Positions 41,926-53,600 of a stretch of 64,000 bases of DNA are shown here, one piece after another. The notes under the pieces were generated by a model. It was not told the DNA's origin. It saw nothing but the letters and a program-made list of their open reading frames with translations, and searched no databases. Positions within the stretch are counted from its first letter, which is position 1. Every line of letters begins with the position of its first letter. This stretch comes from Scilla litardierei (lineage: Eukaryota > Streptophyta > Magnoliopsida > Asparagales > Asparagaceae), in the NCBI GenBank assembly GCA_030789695.1, contig CM061132.1, positions 165,751,442-165,815,441 on the forward strand, written 5' to 3'. The position numbers and the translations under genes are program-made.

Positions 41926-43344
41926 ATGAATCTTGTCTTTCTGTTAGTATCGTTGCTTGCGTTGCCTGTTTGTGTAGTTTCAGAATGCAGGGATAAGGCC
42001 GTCTTGTTCAACTTCGGAGATTCAAATTCGGACACTGGAGGACTCGTGGCCGGCCTGGGTGGAAGAACACCGCTGCCTCATGGCCGCATCTTCCCCCATC
42101 AGCCCAGTGGCCGTTACTGCGACGGTCGCCTTGTCATTGACTTTTTGTGTCGGTACTTACAACCTGTGCCTGTACCATCGCCTGTTTGTAGACGGTATTC
42201 ATCTGAACCAAGGGCTGATTGCAGCTTTTCTTTTGTACTGAATGATTTGCAGGTGAAAGCTTGAACATCAGCTACCTGAGCGCGTACCTGGAGTCTTTGG
42301 GGCCTGACTTTAGACACGGTGCAAACTTTGCCGTTTCTGGATCCGGAACGCAAGCGTTTGCTACGACACCTTTCTCTTTGCGCGTTCAAGTCCTTCAGTT
42401 CCTGCGCTTCAAGTCACGATCCTTGGAGCTCGTTGAACAAGGCAATTTCTTCAACCGCAATTTCAAGCCATGTACATCTGCACTGAATGGCGATGAATAA
42501 TCTGGATCTATACTGATTTGTGATGTAGGAGTGAAGGATCTGATAGACGAAGAAGGTTTCATGAATGCGCTCTACACATTTGACATAGGCCAGAATGACC
42601 TAGCCGGCGCCTTTGCTTACAACTTCACCGAGAAAATCAATACGACTGTTTATGAGATTAAGAATGCCATCCAGGCAAGTATTCCCTCCTTCCACATTTA
42701 AATAAATTGTTCGGTAACTAATATCAGTGTGACATGAGATCTAATTATCGAAATGCAGACCATATACGATAACGGTGGCAAGAATTTTTGGGTGCACAAC
42801 ACTGGTCCCTTCGGATGTTTGCCCGAGAGGCTTTCAATGAAGAAGGATGGCAGTGATCTCGATCCATATGGATGCCTGGTGACCCTCAACAATGGAGCTA
42901 AAGAGTTGAATTCAAGGATAAGCGCCATCTGCGATGAGCTGAACTCTGAGCTGAAGAATGCCACTGTAGTCTACACCGATATCTACTCAATCAAGTACGA
43001 TCTCATAGCCAACCATTCTGACTACGGTAAGTACATGGGTCTAGATTTAGAATTTGCAGCTGTTATTGAATCGATCAGATTGCAGCGCTTCATTGTCAAT
43101 CTTGTCCCTAGGGTTTGAGAGTCCGGTGATGGTGTGTTGTGGGTACGGGGGACCTCCGTATAACTTCGATTTGAACATAAGATGCGGATCGAAAAGAAGC
43201 GAGGCCTGCCCGGTTGGTTTGAAGTACGTAAGTTGGGATGGAGTTCACTACACTGAAGCCGCTAACGCCATGACTGCTTCAAAAATTCTATCTACTGAGT
43301 ACTCGAAGCCTCGACTGAAATTTGATTACTTCTGCAGTGAATAA
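41926..43344 (+). CDS. GDSL esterase/lipase (SGNH hydrolase), secreted
   Basis: Exons 41926-42148, 42253-42441, 42529-42674, 42759-43026 and 43112-43344 give 352 residues, close to the ~360-380 of the family. A signal peptide (MNLVFLLVSLLALPVCVVS) precedes the GDSL block FNFGDSNSDTGG with nucleophile Ser33. Further blocks are GANFAVSGSGT, TFDIGQNDLAG (oxyanion Asn) and WDGVHYTEAANA with the Asp318/His321 pair. The blocks HNTGPFGCLP and CCGYGGPPYNF suggest the group containing Arabidopsis At3g62280 (from memory). Substrates of this group are poorly known; they are extracellular or vacuolar ester hydrolases. Odd point: introns 2 and 3 begin with GC (42442 and 42675) rather than GT; each is the only donor that keeps the frame. 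A second GDSL gene lies 14 kb downstream. Confidence 0.92.
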
Positions 43345-44617
43345 GATCACTGATGAACCCTAAATGTTGAAGATGGTATTGTGATTGGGTTTGTAGTCTG
43401 ATACGTTTGTCTATCACTCTTGAAATGTGCAATTACGATATCAATGATTCCGAGTTTTTGTTTCAGATGATGAACGATTTAGGGGTGTAAACTTGGCATG
43501 CTTACGCTTGTTGCCTTTGTTTTTTGATACATCGGAAAGTATGAATCGAATCCTGAATCCTTGACGAGCATATACCCAATCCTTGATGGGCATATACCCT
43601 CGACATGTGTTGCCTTTTCAATGCTTCATTTGTGCATGTACATAAAAGGCCGTCCTTGAGCCCAACCTAGCCGTAGGTTGCCTGGCCCAATCTAGCCGAA
43701 GCCTCCAGATCCAACCCAGCAAAAATCACAATTCTGCAGAAATGTTTGATATGTGATATAATGAAAATACATTTACGTTAAATCTATATAAAGTCATCCC
43801 TTCAAGATAGATATGATGCAACTAATTCTATTCTTACCTTACTATCTTATTATTTATATTTCTTATCTCTCATTGTTTTTAACTTACTGAGTTAAAGTCA
43901 TGATCTTACCACATTGTTCACTTTACTTTACTATTACATCACATGCTTAAATCAACCTATACATGTCCATACAGATGGTAAGTCATAACACTTGTACATA
44001 TAATTAAACCCATATAAAACAAGAATAATAATGGCTTTGAAGACAAAGATGGCAGCTTAGTCCTGTCATAGTTTCTCATCATGTTTATTAGTACTTTCTT
44101 GAAAAAAGTCTGAGCCTGACACTATATAAACCGCAATTTTCTGCTATGCATACTTTTTTTTAAAAAAGTTTTAAAAATGAAAAGTAGAAGTGACGGTTTT
44201 TTTTTGTACCTTAAAAAAAGTAGGAGACAACTACATGCATCTCAAAGTACTGAGGTGCATTGACTTGTTTTTGTCCCAAAAAAAACAGTATCTCCATCGT
44301 ATTGTATTGAGTCCCATCAATTCATATTTTTTCCTAAAATAACTAAATATTACACTGAATCCTACTTGCAACTCAAGCATTGAGGTGAATATAGCAAATG
44401 CCAAAGAGTTGACATGCATGTAGCAATCGCCAAAAGTTTACGGTCTAACATGGTGTCCGTTCTGGAAAACACCTGAGCAATTTTCCACATCGGTTATCTG
44501 AAACCACAGCCGTGTGTATGCATAGCTTTGCGATTCCCACCGTCGCAACATTTTCCACATCGAGACCTCTCACAGCTTTCCCGCGCAATTTCAAATACTT
44601 GCCATACCCGACCGTCG
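43345..44617. other. GDSL 3' UTR and intergenic DNA
   Basis: AT-rich; the first part is probably 3' UTR. No supported gene or bounded transposon. Upstream ATGs occur at 44518 and 44522 in a frame different from the PPR gene. Confidence 0.5.
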
Positions 44618-47600
44618 ATGCGCTTTCCTCCACTCCGAATCCGGCCGGCACCAACGCCGGCCATCCTATCGGCCAATCGCCTCATCGCCCGCCATGGCCG
44701 GCTCGGTGAAATCCATCTCGCCCGCAAGGTGTTCGACGACATGCCCGAACGAACTGTCACCTCCTTCAATTCCCTCATCGCCGCCTATTTTGTGAACCAC
44801 CAGCCCCACCAAGCCCACCAGCTGTTCACCTCCATGCCCCAGCGCAACGCTGCCTCCTACAATTCTATGATCTCTGGCCTTATCAATTTGAACCGGTTCG
44901 GGGATGCTTTGGCCCTTTTCAACGAAATGCCGGACCCAAATGTCATTTCTTGGACCTCAATTTTACGTGGCTACGTGCAAGAAGGGATGGTTGAGGAGGC
45001 GGAGTGGTTTTTCCGGAGGATGCCGGAGAAGAATGTGGTGTCGTGGACGGTTATGCTTGGGGGTTTGATTGGCGATGGGAGGGTGGATGATGCGAGGAGG
45101 CTGTTTGATGAGATGCCGGAGAAGGATGTGGTGGCGAGGACGAGCATGGTCGGTGGCTACTGCCAGGTCGGAAGGACCGGGGAGGCAAGGGAGGTTTTCG
45201 ATGAGATGCCCAAGAGGAATGTGGTGTCGTGGACTGCGATGGTGTCAGGGTATGCACATAATGGGCAGGTATAAGTGCAAACAGTTGCTTTTATGTTATA
45301 TTTCAAATCTTGTTGAGTTTTGCTTTTTGGCAGATTGGGAATAGAAGGAAGAGGTTAAACTTATCTTGATATCTAGGTTATTGCTATTTTTATGAACTAC
45401 ATAGCTAGATATCTGGGTATAATTTCATAATTGAGCAACATATGTAAAAATTGTTGATGATTTGACACAAAGAAGTTTGATTATATTTATCAAGATATGA
45501 ATATAATAAGATTTAGATAGATTTCAAAATATGGTTCCATTGGATAGATTCCAACATGACCTAGATAGAAATATTTGAAAATGTTTTTAATGGACAGTAT
45601 CTTTATATTAACTTTTCATACTGATGTTAATTATCATCAATGAAGTACGGACACTTCAAAATAAGTGACATGCCTATGTTGGATGTATCGGGCATTGACA
45701 TGTGTGTTACACTTGTCCGACACATATCGTACACTTTGAAGCCGTGTCCGAAGTTGAAATTATAAAAAATTGAATGTCCGAACTGGGTCATATTTAAATA
45801 AAGCTTAAAGGACAAATGCTAGATTCTTTAGAGCAGCATGTCTTCTAAACAAAATATATTAAAGTCATCTTCTTAACTAAGATACTACGTTGTCAACAAA
45901 AACTAAACATCCCAAACTATGTCAGAAGCCTGGAATTTTTGCCATTGAAATTTATATTGGTTTCCTTTTTATTTCGACAAAACACATTGTAATCATTATG
46001 TGGTTTGATGTGTATTATATGTACTCACATATGCATGTACACAGTTGTATAATTGTGTCTTCGTGCCTTAATTTCTTAAATTTTTTCATATTTCCCGTGC
46101 TTGTATCTATGTCCCGTGTCGTGTCTTTGCCCATGGTTCATAGATTAACAAAATATATGATTTTACTCAACAGGTTTATTTCACTCTTACTATATACACA
46201 TATATGCATGCATAATATATACATACTATATATATATGCATATATTATATACACACACACATACTATATATATACATACTATGCACATACATGCATACTA
46301 TATATATACATACTATATATATATATATTGGAAAAATTGTTTTTAAGGCCTTGAATCGCTGACAGCACATGAAAAAAATTCCTATGCAGTCAGCCCACCT
46401 CCATATTCATATATACATGCATACATACATACTATATATATATAGGAATATGAGCTTACGTTGTCAGCGCGGGAAATTTTTCCTATGCTGACAGTGTTTT
46501 GGTGGCCAAAAATTATTTTTTAATTTTTTTTCAGAAATTATACAACTTGTTGGCTATTACCATACCAAATTTCAAGTGAATCCAACACTTTTTGATCATC
46601 CATTCATTTATTTCAAAAAAACCGCTCTGAAACCTAGATCTGTCAGCGCAATCTTTTTGAAATGGATGGATAGAGTGTCAAAAAGTGTTGGATTCACTTG
46701 AAATTTGGTGCGGTGATAGCCAACAAGTTGTACAACACATTGGAAAAAAATTAAAATATTTTAGGCCACTAAAATACTGTCAACACAGGAAAATCGAACA
46801 TGTGCTGACAACACATGCCATATTCCTCATTACACGCACGCGCCCACGTGCACACACACACATAAATGATAGGAAACATATGACTTATGTGGCTAAGCTA
46901 CATATGCATTCTCAAAAAGCATTTTCCGACCTTTTTTTCGATGATCGGCATCGTTTATTTTGATATTCATATTCTAAAACATGAATATATCAAATATCTA
47001 GTGAACCCAATGAATTTTGCTCGTTAATCTAGTCGTTGCAAAAAGTTCTATACCTATGAAAACCGTTAAATTTGTAACGAGTGGAATGAGCAATACATGT
47101 TGGGTCCATTAGATATTTGGCATATTGGAATTTTAAAATATGAAGATTAAAATAAATTTATCGATCATAAAAAATAATTGTTGAGTATTGACTCCCCGGA
47201 TTTGGTTTTGGATGATGAACAAACATAAATATCGTGAACTAACTCTTTGTGAGCGCAGTTATGGAGATCGTCGCCAAACTTCTATGAACATCAAAAGCGA
47301 CGTCTCGAGACTTATCAAAACGCGTGATCGTATGCTTGAAGCTTCATTGAAGCTCAAGGACCATTATTGAAGTCAAGAGATTCGGATCGAAGCGATTGAA
47401 GACGGTTCGTCAAGTTTTATTTATAGTCTTCTAGCTTCGTTTCGTAGAATGTTAAGCTTTGAGTAGGTCTTACGTTTTAATCTTCATAACGCTCATATCT
47501 TAGAGCTAGGATCTTATTAGAAGCCCATACGAACTTTCCCGAAGCTTCGCGCTTCGATTCGCGGCTTCTTGTGCATGTTAGTTGGTTCAAGAAGAAGAAC

Positions 47601-50600
47601 CAACCGACTAGATGGCAATCTAGTCGGTCGACAATGCTTCTTGAACCGATAGAATGCCTTGTTCTTTTTCAGCTCAGTTACTGTTTACAGTTAGTCGGTC
47701 CAAGAAGGTTCATCGACCGACTAGTTGTGAAACTAGTCCGTTAGGAATCCTTCTTAGACCGACTAGTTGAGCTTCCATTTTTGAGCCTGAGCTACTGTTT
47801 ATCATTAGTCGGTCTAAGAACGATTGTCGACCGACTAGTTGAGAAACTAGTCGGTTAGAATTTGTTCTCAGACCGACTAGTTCAACTTGATTTCAGTCTA
47901 TACTATTTTGACTCTTAGTCGGTCAAAGAACACTCACCGACCGACTAGTTGTGAAACTAGTCGGTTGGCAAGTCTTCTTGGATCGACTAGTTCTCTATTC
48001 CCTGAACTTCTCTATTGACTGTTCACCTCTTAGTCGGTTCATGTTGTTTCACCGACCGACTAGTTTTACGATCTAGTCGGTCAGTGAATGAACACAGACC
48101 GACTAACTCATGCCCTAATTTTGGCTTCAGTTACTGTTTGCACTTAGTCGGTTCAAGCTCATTGGCCGACCGACTAGATCGGCATCTAGTCGGTCAGCGC
48201 TTGAACTGTGACCGACTAATTACGCAGGGACTGATTTGTCTTTTCGACTTCCGATCGATTTAAAACTCTCCGCACCGACTTGTTTCCATTCTAGTCGGTG
48301 CGAAAATCTTTCTCAGCCAAAACCCCCGTCGACTCATCTTCCTCCTCCGTCGGTTGCCGTCGGTTTCCGACCATCTCCGGTCGTCGATCCCTCTCCACCT
48401 CCTAGGTATCACTCTCATATCTACTTTAGGGTTTGATTTCAGCTTCTAGGGCTAGGTTCCAGCTCGATTTCGATTCAGTTCGGTTCTAGGGTTTGAGCTA
48501 GGGTTTCAGTTTTTCGATTTCGTGCGTTGATTGCGTTGTCTCGTCACGATTATGGCGAAGACACGAATACCCATCGAACCCTCGTGTCCGTCACCTATAA
48601 CCGTAGAGTCTCCGTCTACGGACCCCCCGCAACCCAAACGCCGTTCCAAAACGACCCATCCATCGTCTTCTTCACCTCCTCTTAAGAAGAAGAGGACGAC
48701 AACCGCTAAACCTAGAGCCCGATCTCAGCCCAAGACCAAGCCAGCTTCATTCCGTGCACCCACTCCTCCTGCTGATTCTGACTCCGACACGGAATATATT
48801 CCGGAGACCGAGCATACCGCTAGGGATCCTTCTCATCCACCTCGATCTAGCACTCGTCAGCCTAAGGGGAAGGCTCACATGCCAGTTGGCGGTGTAGATA
48901 TATCGTTGTGTCGCGATGAACCGTTGTGTCTCGCGGCTTACAACCGTATTGAGCACTGTCCTCTACTGTTGGAGCACTTCGTTCAGTTCTCCGACTTCCC
49001 ACATCTAGCCGATCTCCTTTCTCATAGCGGTCTTATAGATTATCTTCGCCATGACCCTAAGGCGAATCCTCCCCCGTACCCCCGTCTTGTCAAGCTTTTC
49101 TATGCGAATCGTATCCGGGGTCAGTATGACGACACCCATTCCATTGAGACGACTGTCTTGGGGACACCGATTGTCCTCACGGCAGAAATCTTAGGGGATT
49201 TGCTGGGTGTCTCATCTTGTGGCCTCCTTCCAGCTGATATCTCTGTTGATGATATTTTTGATCTTGACCAGGTCGTGCTTGCCGACATATTCCATGTCAT
49301 CCCTCCCGTCATGATTGGCGTCCCATCCAAATCTTTCAAGCCCAACGCTTGGGTCTTGAATCTTATCTTGAAGTCGTGCCTCCTTCCGAAGTACGGCTTA
49401 TCGAGCTTGCCATCCCAGCCATTTCTTAAGCTGATCTATGCCATTTTCATGGGGAGCGAGATCAATTGGGCATGGATTATTCTTGACAAGATGGACTCCT
49501 TCGAATGTATTCGAAAGTCCACCAAGTCAGCCCACGTTCCATACCCGTGCCTATTGACTCCCGTCTTCCGTCACTTCGGCGTCCCTCTCCATCCTGATGA
49601 CCAGCGTCCTTTTGGTTCTCCCCTGAATGCGACGGCCGTCAAGAAGTCTCTTGCGGCGCTTCGTCACGTTCAGAGGACGACCCCTTCAGCTTCTGCTTCT
49701 GCTGCTCCTCCACCTCCTGGTCCTACTCTCGCTGAGCTTGCACGTTCGTTGAGACGTGTGGAGTCTCATTGTGCTCGTTCTGAGGCGATGCTTGCTCGCA
49801 TCTGCTCTCACTTGGGCATTGAGATTCCTTCGTCAGTTTCTGACGATGAAGAGATGGATGAGGATGAGCTCCAGGAGCTTATTGGATCTGCTGCTCGTGC
49901 CCCAGAGGGTACGTCTGCTGCTGCTGCTGACCCTGCCTCCACCTCCTGAGCTTGCTTGGAGGACTCTCCCTATGCACTTTGGATGATATATCTTGTAGTG
50001 GGAGAGTGGGGTAAGATAGTTTGGGTGGTTATGACTTTTGATGTATTTTTGATGTTTTGATTATACACTCTTGATGTATGTTCATTTTGATGTATGTGCG
50101 ATATATGGTGTATGATGTGCCCCGATCTGAGGATCGCTATTATGTATATTGTCACCATTTTGTTCTTATATATATATACATCGTGTTGACATTTACTTCC
50201 GTGTGCACATTTTATATATTTTGTCTGTCTCTGATATTGACTTCGTCGCTCGATGATTACATTTGATTTAATAGAAATTATTTCTATGAAAACATAGAAT
50301 TGTTTTCCATGCACTTGATTCATCAAGAATGTTGATATTGGAGAGTATATTCCATAACTCAATTCGTGAAATTAATTTGAGTTTTGATGATTTTATTTTT
50401 CGATTATCGACTATGGTCTTGTTGGCACGCTTTGATTTAATTCGTATTTTCCTTTGGTGTCATTTGGACCGTGGTCGTATTCTACGACTCCCGTGCTTTT
50501 ATTTGAAGCCATTGTTGTTGTCGTTGATCTCCTCTTGCTCTTTTTGCTAATGCCAAAGGGGGAGAGAATTAATAATGACAATGTGCTAAATGATAATTTA

Positions 50601-53600
50601 AAGCAATTTACCATGAATCTAATTTGATATGTTAGATTCAGGGGGAGTTAAGATATAAAAATGGATTTCAAATCCGATATTTCAATAATTGAATTCTCAT
50701 TTTTTACTTTCCTCGTCTGCTTGATGCGTATGATTATTATTTATGTTGAAATTAACGTGTCATCAATGCAGGGGGAGTAAGTAAATTTCATTTGAATTAT
50801 TATTTTTGATTATTATTTATGTTGGTTTGTCATCACCAAAAAGGGGGAGAATGTTGAGTATTGACTCCCCGGATTTGGTTTTGGATGATGAACAAACATA
50901 AATATCGTGAACTAACTCTTTGTGAGCGCAGTTATGGAGATCGTCGCCAAACTTCTATGAACATCAAAAGCGACGTCTCGAGACTTATCAAAGCGCGTGA
51001 GCGTATGCTTGAAGCTTCGTTGAAGCTCAAGGACCATTATTGAAGTCAAGAGATTCGGATCGAAGCGATTGAAGACGGTTCGTCAAGTTTTATTTATAGT
51101 CTTCTAGCGTCGTTTCGTAGAATGTTAAGCCTTGAGTAGGTCTTACGTTTTAATCTTCATAACGCTCATATCTTAGAGCTAGGATCTTATTAGAAGCCCA
51201 TACGAACTTTTCCGAAGCTTCGTGCTTCGATTCGCGGCTTCTTGTGCATGTTAGTTGGTTCAAGAAGAAGAACCAACCGACTAGATGGCAATCTAGTCGG
51301 TCGACAATGCTTCTTGAACCGACTAGAATGCCTTGTTCTTTTTCAGCTCAGTTACTGTTTACAGTTAGTCGGTCCAAGAAGGTTCACCGACCGACTAGTT
51401 GTGAAACTAGTCCGTTAGGAATCCTTCTTAGACCGACTAGTTGAGCTTTCATTTTTGAGCCTGAGCTACTGTTTATCATTAGTCGGTCTAAGAACGATTG
51501 TCGACCGACTGGTTGAGAAACTAGTCGGTTAGAATTTGTTCTCAGACCGACTAGTTCAACTTGATTTCAGTCTATACTATTTTGACTCTTAGTCGGTCAA
51601 AGAACACTCACCGACCGACTATTTGTGAAACTAGTCGGTTGGCAAGTCTTCTTGGACCGACTAGTTCTCTATTCCCTGAACTTCTCTATTGACTGTTCAC
51701 CTCTTAGTCGGTTCATGTTGTTTCACCGACCGACTAGTTGATGAACTAGTCGGTCAGTGATCCTTCTTTGACCGACTAGTCTGCTTCAGAATAGAGCCGT
51801 TGGAGCATTAAATGCCACGAATTTTGCTCTCTCTTTCCTCTATCCTATATATACTTGGAGTGTTGCTTTCATAGCATTTAAGGCTGATATATATTGAAGT
51901 TTAGAGATCAAAGAGAAGCAATTAATTCTCATTCAAAGCTCATTCATTTCTCACTTAAATCTCTCCCTCACTCTTATTTCAAAAGAGAGATTCATTGATT
52001 GTGAGCCTTTCAAGTCAAGAGCTTGATCCAAGGTCACCAACATCCTCTTAGGCTTCCATTGCTGATCTACATCTTGGAGCTAGGGTTTGATGCCTTCATC
52101 TTCCCCAAAATCCTCGTTGCCCTAAATCGTAAGTTTTATTCAAGGCATAGGTTTTTGTGGGAAGCATTTCGTATTTCATTTACTTTGAATATTGCAAGTG
52201 TTTTACTCTCGGTTGTGAGAGTTTGTTTGTGATCCCGGGTTGTGGGAGTCATAATTTCATTTGTGTATGATTTGATCTTGTAGAGGTTTCTACAAGTATT
52301 TCATAGTGCAAATTTGAGTTAGAGGTTTCTAACTCAAGTATCCGGAGGGGATCCGGGTGTTTGGAATGTAGGATCACCGGGAACAAGTCGGGGAGATTTG
52401 GGTGGATGTGAACCCGTTATATCGTCTGTTTGCGATTGCATTTCTTTGTTGTCAATATTTACATTTCCGCATTGTTGGTTGAGTTTGCAAGATAATTAGG
52501 AATTATCTTCTTAATTATTTTAAAGTATTATTCACCCCCCTCTAGTACTTGTGCAGTAGCTACGTAGGGCATTACAATAATGAATAGTAAACTTTCACGA
52601 GGGCGCATATATGAATTAGCTACATATGTCATATGTTTCATATTTGTTCACACACACACTGCACACCTAAGAGGATCAAACTAAGAGGACAAAACATAAG
52701 GATCCAACTCAATTAAAAAAATTCCATTTGAATGGGAAACAAATTCTAGTTAACGTGACCTGATATATTTTAACTACCAAAAAAATGAAAACTCTAGTGA
52801 TTTAGACGTGTTTTACCCACGCAAAAAATGGTAACAAAATCAACGTTTTAGAATAGTTATAAAATCAATCAATTTGTTGTCACTTGATGCATGAATAAAA
52901 TATATCTGAACATTTGAATTTTTATTTATAAGTGGTTTAAACTTGTTAGATGACATCTAATGGAATGAAATTTTCATTTAGGTTGTCAAGTTCTAAATTT
53001 AAATGGGTTGGTTTTGTATATTTGACCCTCTCGAGCATAGCGCACACACTTTCTATATGTAGTGGGCTACAATTTCATATTTCCCGTGTGTGGGTTATAG
53101 CTCTTTTACCTTAACCATCCGGGCGCGTGTGCGCGTGTAAACTCGTGTGTGAGAAAAATTATGAAAAAATTAGTATACCTATGTTGATCTTATCTACATC
53201 CCTACTTGCAGGTTGATCTGGCAAGGAAGCTCTTTGAGGTGATGCCGGAGAAGAATGAAGTTTCGTGGACTGCAATGCTGACTGGGTATGCCCATGCTGG
53301 GCGCATTGAAGAGGCGGCTGAGATTTTTAAGCGGATGCCTGAGAAACCTTTGATTGCTTGCAATGCGATGCTTACTGGTTTCGGACTTAATGGAATGGTT
53401 GGTAAAGCAGAAGATGTCTTTCATCGGATGTTGGAAAGAGATGATGCCTCGTGGAGTGCTATGATTAAGGTATACGAGCAAAATGGGTTACAAATAGAAG
53501 CGCTGGGTAGTTTTCAGTCGATGCAAATGGCTAGATTCAGTCCAAACTACCCTTCTATCATTAGCATTCTTACCGTCTGTGCTGGTCTTGCAGTTCTTGA

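Larger units (their letters stand above)
47179..52576 (+). mobile_element. Copia-type element lacking gag-pol, with one accessory ORF
   Basis: The ends are TGTTGAGTATTGAC at 47179 and GGGCATTACA at 52576, flanked by the 5-bp duplication ATAAT (47174-47178 and 52577-52581). The 3' LTR is complete (50852-52576). The left copy matches it only for the first ~887 bp and then diverges; TATA, R-U5 and primer-binding site are missing. The interior encodes a single intact 465-residue plant-transposon-type protein and ends in several AAAGGGGGAG-type purine tracts, a layout seen at the 3' side of SIRE/Maximus-like Copia elements. It lies in the PPR intron, in sense orientation. Confidence 0.85.

Noticed and set aside
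44528..44617. N-terminal extension of the PPR frame
   Set aside because: The frame is open but has no ATG before 44618.
44512..44709. Alternative N-terminus for the PPR gene in another frame
   Set aside because: It would need a frameshift; starting at ATG 44618 gives 703 residues, matching the expected length of homologues.
47578..48230. CRISPR-like regular repeat array
   Set aside because: Repeats are ~113 bp, self-complementary and inside a plant LTR; spacers are themselves repeated. Not CRISPR.
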